From Funneliformis mosseae (Eukaryota; Glomeromycota; Glomeromycetes; Glomerales; Glomeraceae), in NCBI GenBank assembly GCA_910592005.1, contig CAJVPP010000891.1, positions 1 to 24,947 on the forward strand: a DNA stretch of 24,947 bases. Direction: 5' to 3'. The notes beneath the pieces are model-generated. The model worked only from the letters and a program-made list of their open reading frames with translations. It had not been told where the DNA came from and ran no database searches. Both the position numbers and the translations under genes were made by a program. Positions 18,785-24,947 of the stretch are shown in pieces (position 1 is the stretch's first letter; the number at the start of each line of letters is the position of its first letter).

Positions 18785-21700
18785 ATGCCAGCAGATTCCG
18801 GTTATGTTAGTACCGGTTCGAAAAACCGTAATTCGTTTATTCAATGGATTCCACAGCATTCTTTATCAATGAACGATTCTTTACTTTCCACTCCATTGTC
18901 AAAACACCTTCACTCTACAACTCGAAGAATTTTCATAGGACCGACTCCTTCAAATTGGTCCTACAAAAAAAATTCGCTTTGGTTTTCAAAAAGTGATCAA
19001 GCTACTCATCACAATAGTCCTAACAGGCAGAGAACTTTTCGATCTGAACCTGAATTTAGAGGTCCCACTAATATCGCTTCACTGGATTTTTGTGAAATAC
19101 GTGAAGACAAGTAAATTCATCTATAAATCAAATTGTATTTTTTTCTTTGTTTAAACTTTCATGAGAAATTAAGTCAAAAAAAATATATATAAATATATAT
19201 ATATTTTTTTAGTCATTCTCCAGCTCAATTAACTCGTTTAACAGATATACCTTACTTAGTTTCTGAACCCGAAGAATTGATTGATAACGAAGTTAGTCCT
19301 TTTTCTGATGATGACATCTTTTATACACCCAATGAAGAACCCCGTTCATTCCCCGTTACCCCTCCATATCAAGGTCGGAGATCCTTTTCGCAGAGAATTT
19401 CAATGCCTGAGAGATCTATTCACGAAAATTTATTTGATGAGCAACTTAACTTTAAATTAATGAAACGTATAACCGAAGAAGAAAGCAAGTCACGTGAATA
19501 TTTTCCATCATCGACGATATCATCATCAAAAAATCCTCATCATCCAAAAAATGTTCCTGAATATAGTCAAATCGTAGAAAACATTCATGTAAACGATCAA
19601 GATCAAGGGGATAATCATCCAGTTGAAGATGCAGATCACGTTAGTTCAGTATCTAATCCAACGCAACTACATCCTGATACGATCATAAAAGTCGATCGTT
19701 TGTTGGTTAGGACGGAGCGCATTTATAACCGGGGAACACCAACGCTTTACAAGAGATATTCTTTAAAGGGTCATCTCAGTAGGAAACAACAAACTCAATC
19801 AGCGGGTTGGAGAGAATACATCGTTAAATTACGTCCTGGAAGGATAGAATTGTACAAAAACAATGTATATTTCTTTAACAATATTAATATTATTATGATC
19901 ATTATTCGATTTTTAAATGCATATGTGTATATATCATTTTAGTTTATTTTATTTGTTTAGAAAGTTCGAGTATCTAAAATGCGATTCACCGAAACAACCC
20001 GATTGGGACTTCTTTCAGCGGTTGATTATACCATATCACTCAGACAACGATCTGGAAGCGGGATGAAATTGAAAGTCTTTGTGCTCAATCCAAAGACTAT
20101 AGAGCAGAGTGTCGAATGGTATCGTATACTATATGCTACACTTGGTGAGCAATCGGTCAATACAATGCCTTCCTTATGTGAAGTGTATGTACCAGATTTT
20201 GATGTTCACGTGAGAATTCCGTTAGAGGAACGTGATCAGGCTTATAATATCACAGCAGAGGATATTACTAAATTGGTCTTGGATGAATTGAGTGGGGAGC
20301 CGGAATGGGAAGATGTATTATTTGAGTGGCTAAAGTCTTGCGACTTGAGATTATGTTGGAAGAGATATGATCGATTGGAGTGGATTGTTTGGGAAAAAAA
20401 TGAAGAAGGCAAAGTTCGAAATGATTTACTGGCTTGTCCACAATTTATTGAAGCGGTAATTATTTAAGAAATTTATTTCTTTTTTTCTTTTTCGTTTCTT
20501 TTTTTTTTTTTTAATATATTTATTTGTTAGACACATCAACTTCAATTACGTCCGACTGAACATTATCCGACTTCTGTCCATTTGAAAGATGGAACAATAT
20601 TAAATGTTTGTAAATTTATCTTTTTTTTTCATATATTGGTCGAAGACGTATGAACAACTTATAATATGTTTAATAATAGGAACCTCCTCCGGTCGAGGGA
20701 TATCTTATTCGGGTTACAAACAACAAAGGCAATAGGAAACCTAAACGATTTTATTTTACTTCTCATGATCATTACCTCTTTTTTTTAAAGCCATTCGCAG
20801 CCAGTCCGCCTCCGCCTCCGCCTCCGCCGCCGTCAGTTCCAACATTAAATTCGGATGAAGAGCGTCAGCAAACCGCACAACCATTGATATATTCAGTTGC
20901 ACCACTACCACAAGGACAATGTGGTGGTCATATCGATAATTTTATGAAAGCAGACGCAAAAAGACGTGTAAAACAAATTAAGAATGCCATTGGATTCATA
21001 AATTTGGCTGATGTGGTGGAGGTGAAATTTGCCGACAAGGGCCATTTGGGGATCATTGAAGTCGAGAATCACGAACGTTATTTTGATTTAGTTTTAAATA
21101 ATGGCACGGTCATCACCTTACAGGTAAGCTTTGTTGCGAAATAAAGATAAAATAAATAAGGTTCGGAATGATGAATTATTTATATTGTTAATTATAGACG
21201 TATTCTAGACAAACATTGGATGAATGGATTAAACGATTGGATGAACTTATAAAATATTGGAAGGCTCGACTAATATCGGATGTTCATACACGAATTAATA
21301 TGTTTAAAGTGAATGTGGATTATCATCAGGAAGATGATGATAATGCCAGTCAAGATGGGATACACAGTCATTGGAATAATTTTCACTCCTATGTAAATAC
21401 AGCCATTTGGCATTGGTGTATTTTGAATGGATGTCGTGGAATTACTGTAAAATCGAAATTACTTTCATTTGATAATGTTCAATTTTCCCTTAAACAAACT
21501 TACCTATATTTTGATTCATTTTTTATTAGAAAGGAGGTTTATTATATCATAAAACACACCTTCGCGGCACATTCCAAAATTATCACCATATTCTTATAAG
21601 AGGACATTTATTATACTATAACTTATATACACGAAGTTCATTGAGTGGTACGGCAAAGCGACAAAATTTTCATAAACGTCGCGGATGCATTCATTTAACG

Positions 21701-22060
21701 GATTGTTATGTGTATTCCGGAGGTATCACGGAAAATGATTTACTATATTCAAGTTCAAGCAGATATAATATATCAGATAACGGAACACATAAATTGCCAA
21801 GAATATATCCAGATGGCATGTATTGTTTTGATGACGATGAAGAGTGTACCTTTGTTATATGGCAAGGAGAGCAAAAATATTGTCTTGAAAGGGATAAAGA
21901 GAAAAGTAGAAATAGCATATGTTTAAAAAAGACAACAACATTGGATCGTCCTGGAAATATTTGGGTTTTTAGAGCTAGAAGTAGGATTGAAAGAGAGGAG
22001 TGGGTTTGGGCTATTAATGTGGAAATCGAAAGAGCTTTGAAGGAAATAAGGAAGAAATAA
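18785..22060 (+). CDS. Multi-PH-domain protein of the Spo71/Mug56 sporulation family
   Basis: Seven exons: 18785-19110, 19213-19864, 19961-20455, 20531-20605, 20680-21123, 21198-21446 and 21530-22060, with 74-102 bp introns, total 923 residues. Residues 1-260 are Ser/Pro-rich and probably disordered. About 264-345 (KVDRLLVRTERIY...AGWREYIVKLRPGRIELYKN) matches the N-terminal Spo7_2_N-type region of Spo71/Mug56. About 400-490 carries the acidic stretch with PDFDVHVRIPL. GYLIRVTNNKGNRKPKRFYF near 522-541 begins a PH domain interrupted by a nine-proline run at about 558-566. Residues 748-923 form a second PH domain closing with a Trp-containing helix (EEWVWAINVEIE). Yeast Spo71 acts in prospore membrane growth and Mug56 is induced in meiosis of fission yeast; the domains probably bind phosphoinositides. 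Intron 4 has a weak GTTTGT donor. An AATAAA lies at 22166-22171. Start ATG follows a T13 run. Confidence 0.8.
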
Positions 22061-23597
22061 GTGATTTATTTAAAGTGTGAAATTGCTTAGTTGGCGACTG
22101 GTATGTTTGAATAGACATTCTTTGGGACATTTTGGAATTCTTTCATAGCAAAGGACATTTAAAAAAATAAAACAATGTTTAAAAAAAATCTAAGTAAAGT
22201 GGCAATGCATGATCGGAAGAAATTAATATTTCATATCAATACATCTTAAAATCATATATACTGTATAATTTATGTTCAAATTTATTCATCCTAAAGGCAA
22301 TTATTTGTCTTTTTTATTTTTAATTTTAAAATGGTAGATCAATCTCCCTTATCGCCCTTTAAGCTCGTGCTTTGTCCTCCGCTTTTTGTTAATTTCATGT
22401 TACTCCTAATGTCGAAAGTTTTCGAAAAGGTGGTATTAAACCCGACAAACCACACTAATCGCAAATCTTGTGGCAATAAGCGAATAATTGCATAGATGCA
22501 GATAACATCAGACAAGGATAAGGGTTTGGCTTTTCACTCATTACATGGTAAAGACGGTTGAAATTTTTACGATCATGTAAGAAAAACAACCTTTACACGA
22601 AAAATTACCAATTTTTACCATAGGTGAACTATCCTATTAAAGTTCAAAAAAATTAATCATTTCGAAATATAACGAAATTTATTAATAATCAATCTCCTAT
22701 ATATAATTCCAGTCAAAATGTATATTGATTGTTCGCTTTTTCGATTATTCATTCGCCTTCTCACAAAAAAAAAAAAAAAATAGCTAAATCGTTAACTGGT
22801 GCACGTAATTAAAGTGTTAATTGAGTGGCGTTCATTAATTAAATTCATTTGCGATAAGTAAAGATCCTTCTTCAGATTACATGATACCTTGTTGAAATTC
22901 TTCAATTTAATCTGACCTATTCAAAACTCTAATTTTTGTTATTAGGTTGAATAAAGAATTATATTAAATTTTAAAAACTAAAAGGAGCAATAATATTTTT
23001 AAAAAAAATATACGATTTTAAAATTACTAATGACTAGAATTTGATGAAAATAATATTTATCATTGGAACTGTCTTATTGAAAGCTTTTTAACAAATAAAA
23101 ATGAAATTTTATTGACAGAAAAATGAATTAATAGATGATTTTACAAATCATTATTAAAAAGAAGCTGTAATTTCTTAATCACAATCCAATGACAAAAATA
23201 CATAGATGAAACTTCAAATAATAAAAATACTAATTAAAGTAATATAAGTTAAAATAATTAAATAGGTTTATTAAATTAAATGAATAATGAAGTTTATAAT
23301 ATTTCTATTGTTTCGTAAATTTACTTTATCTTTAATAAGTAATAAAAGTAGATTAAAAATTTTATATAAATAGGATAAAAATTTTATCAAAATAGTTTAT
23401 AGTATTTATTATTTATCACTTATTGCAACTAGTTACAACTTGATAATATCATAATTAATTATATCAATGTGATAATTATTTGTCTTTTATTAATTTAAAT
23501 TAATAATTCTATTAATTGTTAAATAAATTATTAATCTTTAGAAACCTGAAATTTTATTATATATATTGTTAATAAAACAAATGAATGATATTAATAT
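22061..23597. other. AT-rich intergenic region
   Basis: About 1.5 kb. The first 120 bp include AATAAA at 22166-22171 and are probably the 3' UTR of the PH-domain gene. A somewhat GC-richer patch at 22331-22560 carries a 54-codon ORF (listed separately); beyond 22900 the sequence is extremely AT-rich with no coding frame or RNA recognised. Confidence 0.45.
22331..22495 (+). CDS. Hypothetical 54-residue small protein
   Basis: An ATG-to-TAG frame in a patch richer in G+C than its surroundings. Residues about 11-32 are hydrophobic (LVLCPPLFVNFMLLLM), suggesting one membrane segment or a signal anchor, followed by a basic tail. No family recognised and no splice partner found; it could be chance. 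Confidence 0.2.
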   Translation: MVDQSPLSPFKLVLCPPLFVNFMLLLMSKVFEKVVLNPTNHTNRKSCGNKRIIA

Positions 23598-24100
23598 TGT
23601 TACATGAAAGAAGACATAGATAATGATGATCTAAAGGATGACATTGATCCCTAAGAAATCATATATGTCTTCTATGTCATCTATATCATCTATAACATAT
23701 ATTTCTTTTATACAATATATTTTTTTTATTTATTTTATTTTATTTATCTTATATATCTATTATATTTTACTTATTTTATATATTTTATTTATTATATTTA
23801 TTTCTTTTATATCTTCAGTAACTTTATATTTTCTATTTTATATAAATAGAGGACAAATTCCTTTAGCTTAGCAGTGTATCTAACTCATAGTTTTATATAA
23901 TAGTTTAGTTTAATCTCTCTAATATAATTGTATAGTATAGAGCGCTGACTGAGGCAGTACTTTATTATTATAATTATTAAATAAACTGTTAATATACTGA
24001 CACTCTTTTAAATCTAAATATCAAATTAAATCTTCTACTTATCACCCATAAATATTGCTTCACTTATCACTCATAAGCATCTTAAAGAACTGACTGTAAT
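23598..24100. mobile_element. Candidate solo LTR of a retrotransposon
   Basis: The segment begins TGTTACATG and ends CTGTAAT, flanked on both sides by AATAT (23593-23597 and 24101-24105), a possible 5-bp target duplication. Inside, TATAAATAGA at 23841-23850 looks like a strong TATA box and AATAAA at 23980-23985 like a poly(A) signal about 135 bp later, the order expected of U3-R-U5 in an LTR. The end is not the canonical CA, and AT-richness makes the flanking match weak evidence. No internal retroelement coding is seen, so it would be a solo LTR. Confidence 0.35.
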
Positions 24101-24470
24101 AATATATATATTTATAATTTTGACATTATTTTTATATAACTTGATCAAATTAATTAACAATTTCCTTAATATAAATCAATTTTAACCATATGATAAACAT
24201 AAATTTATCATGACTAAATCTTAATTATAAGGCCTATAATAAATTTTTGACTTGTTACAATATGGTTTCAATTTTAAAAAATCCTGCAAAGTTGTAATTT
24301 TATAAAAAATCTATAATTTATCTTTCTACTGAAAAAACTAGGATTTATATCTTATTTGAAGAAGAATTTCCTCCTACTATATAGTAAAGAAAAATATTTT
24401 CAATTAATATAAAGATAAAACTAATAATAATAAAGATCAATCTAAATCTAATATATATGAATAAAAAGTT
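24101..24470. other. AT-rich DNA between the LTR candidate and the transposase remnant
   Basis: About 370 bp of very AT-rich DNA. It may include the decayed helix-turn-helix part of the Tc1-like transposase that is legible from 24471, but no frame can be followed. No terminal inverted repeat was identified. Confidence 0.4.
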
Positions 24471-24856
24471 TTAAGATTAATTACAACAGGTGATGTAACA
24501 ATATTATTGCAATTCAAAAAAAATTAAAAGGAGAAAAACAAATTGAAGTTAGTAAATATACAATAAAGAAAACCTTATATAAAAATGAAATAAGTGTAAG
24601 AGTTAAATATAAAAAATTACATTTTTAAAAACATAAAATTGCAATAATAAAATTTGTAAAAGTAAATATAAATCATAAATAGTTGAAAGTGATTTAGTCA
24701 AATGAGTCAAAATTTATGATTTATAAATCAGTTAGTAAAGAGTATAGTTGAAAAAGTCAGAAGAATCATTAAGAGACTATTATATCAAAATTACAATTAA
24801 ATTTAAATAGGTAATATTATGATATGAAAATGTTTTACTTTAATAAAATAACATAT
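24471..24856 (+). pseudogene. Decayed Tc1/mariner-family transposase fragment
   Basis: Reading across several frames, the fragment keeps the Tc1-type order: LRLITTGDVT at about 24471-24500, EKQIEVSKYTIKKTLYKNE after a frameshift near 24530, RVKYKK, then a KHKIA segment, a region where two Trp codons of the NW..W..VIW motif are now TAG, and SNESKFMIYK from 24698, corresponding to W-S-D-E-S-K-F. The first catalytic Asp is therefore Asn. Near 24815-24835 GNIMI*KCFT matches the GGNIMIWGCFT block. Stops and shifts show it is dead. The N-terminal part is not legible and the C-terminal half, with the remaining catalytic residues, is missing: a hAT-like terminus starts 15 bp further on. Confidence 0.75.
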
Positions 24857-24871
24857 GGAAACCCCCACAGC

Positions 24872-24947
24872 CAGGGTTGGGAAATTTGTATGTACTAGGC
24901 AAATTTTGACCTTGTACTTGTACTGTACTGTACTAAATTTTATATTA
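24872..24947 (+). mobile_element. hAT-like transposon terminus, truncated by window end
   Basis: CAGGGTTGGGAAATTTGTA starting at 24872 matches the CAGGG-TGGG terminal inverted repeat typical of hAT elements. It is followed by short TGTAC repeats (TTGTACTTGTACTGTACTGTACT at about 24914-24936), common in subterminal regions. If this is the true end, the preceding 8 bp, CCCACAGC (24864-24871), would be the target duplication; the other end is outside the window. Confidence 0.55.

Noticed and set aside
21706..21926. Open frames on both strands over the last exon of the PH-domain gene
   Set aside because: Shadows of the exon that encodes the C-terminal PH domain.
23638..23871. 77-codon open frame of Ile, Tyr, Phe and Ser
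   Set aside because: Low-complexity translation of an AT-rich tract that lies inside the candidate LTR and has no coding features.
1..24947. tRNA, rRNA, spliceosomal RNA or CRISPR array
   Set aside because: No cloverleaf with paired boxes, no conserved rRNA or U-RNA block and no regularly spaced direct repeats were noticed by eye; a covariance-model scan would be decisive.

Overview
The window looks like a nuclear contig piece from an early-diverging filamentous fungus, most likely an arbuscular mycorrhizal fungus (Glomeromycotina, Rhizophagus-like). This is inferred from a very AT-rich background with long A and T homopolymers, compact genes with many 65-110 bp GT..AG introns, a BTB-BACK-TLDc protein and an F-box/LRR protein of the kinds expanded in that group, and decayed Tc1- and hAT-like transposons. 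No bacterial or organellar signature is visible. All exon models were built by hand from splice signals, reading-frame phase and paralogue comparison.

Layout. (1) 114-3821: two convergent paralogous multi-spanning membrane proteins (UPF0658 Golgi-membrane-like), nine exons each with matching splice positions. (2) 4525-6055, minus: a six-exon, membrane-anchored HSL-type alpha/beta hydrolase (esterase/deacetylase). (3) 6056-10995: a long gene-poor stretch with short ORFs, F-box-like fragments, a decayed F-box/LRR-like piece near 9 kb and an unexplained GC-richer island near 9.8-10.0 kb. (4) 10996-12663, minus: an intact single-exon F-box/LRR-like protein. (5) 12664-14183: a divergent intergenic region with a compact hairpin element that has Pol III-like boxes and resembles the 5' Alu domain of SRP RNA. 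(6) 14184-15850: a two-exon BTB-BACK-TLDc protein. (7) 17167-18399, minus: a single-exon wax-synthase-like MBOAT acyltransferase. (8) 18785-22060, plus: a seven-exon, 923-residue multi-PH protein of the Spo71/Mug56 sporulation family, divergent from the acyltransferase. (9) 22061-24947: AT-rich accessory DNA with a candidate solo LTR, a decayed Tc1/mariner transposase and, directly beside it, a hAT-like terminal repeat running off the window.

There is no operon logic. Several products plausibly act on membranes or lipids (Golgi-like membrane proteins, ER-type esterase, wax synthase-like acyltransferase, PH protein), while F-box and BTB proteins are probable ubiquitin-ligase substrate adaptors. 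A functional link between neighbours is not shown by the sequence. The most unusual items are the intron-for-intron conserved convergent paralogue pair, the Pol III/SRP-Alu-like element, the Spo71/Mug56 homologue, and the stacked transposon remnants at the right edge.
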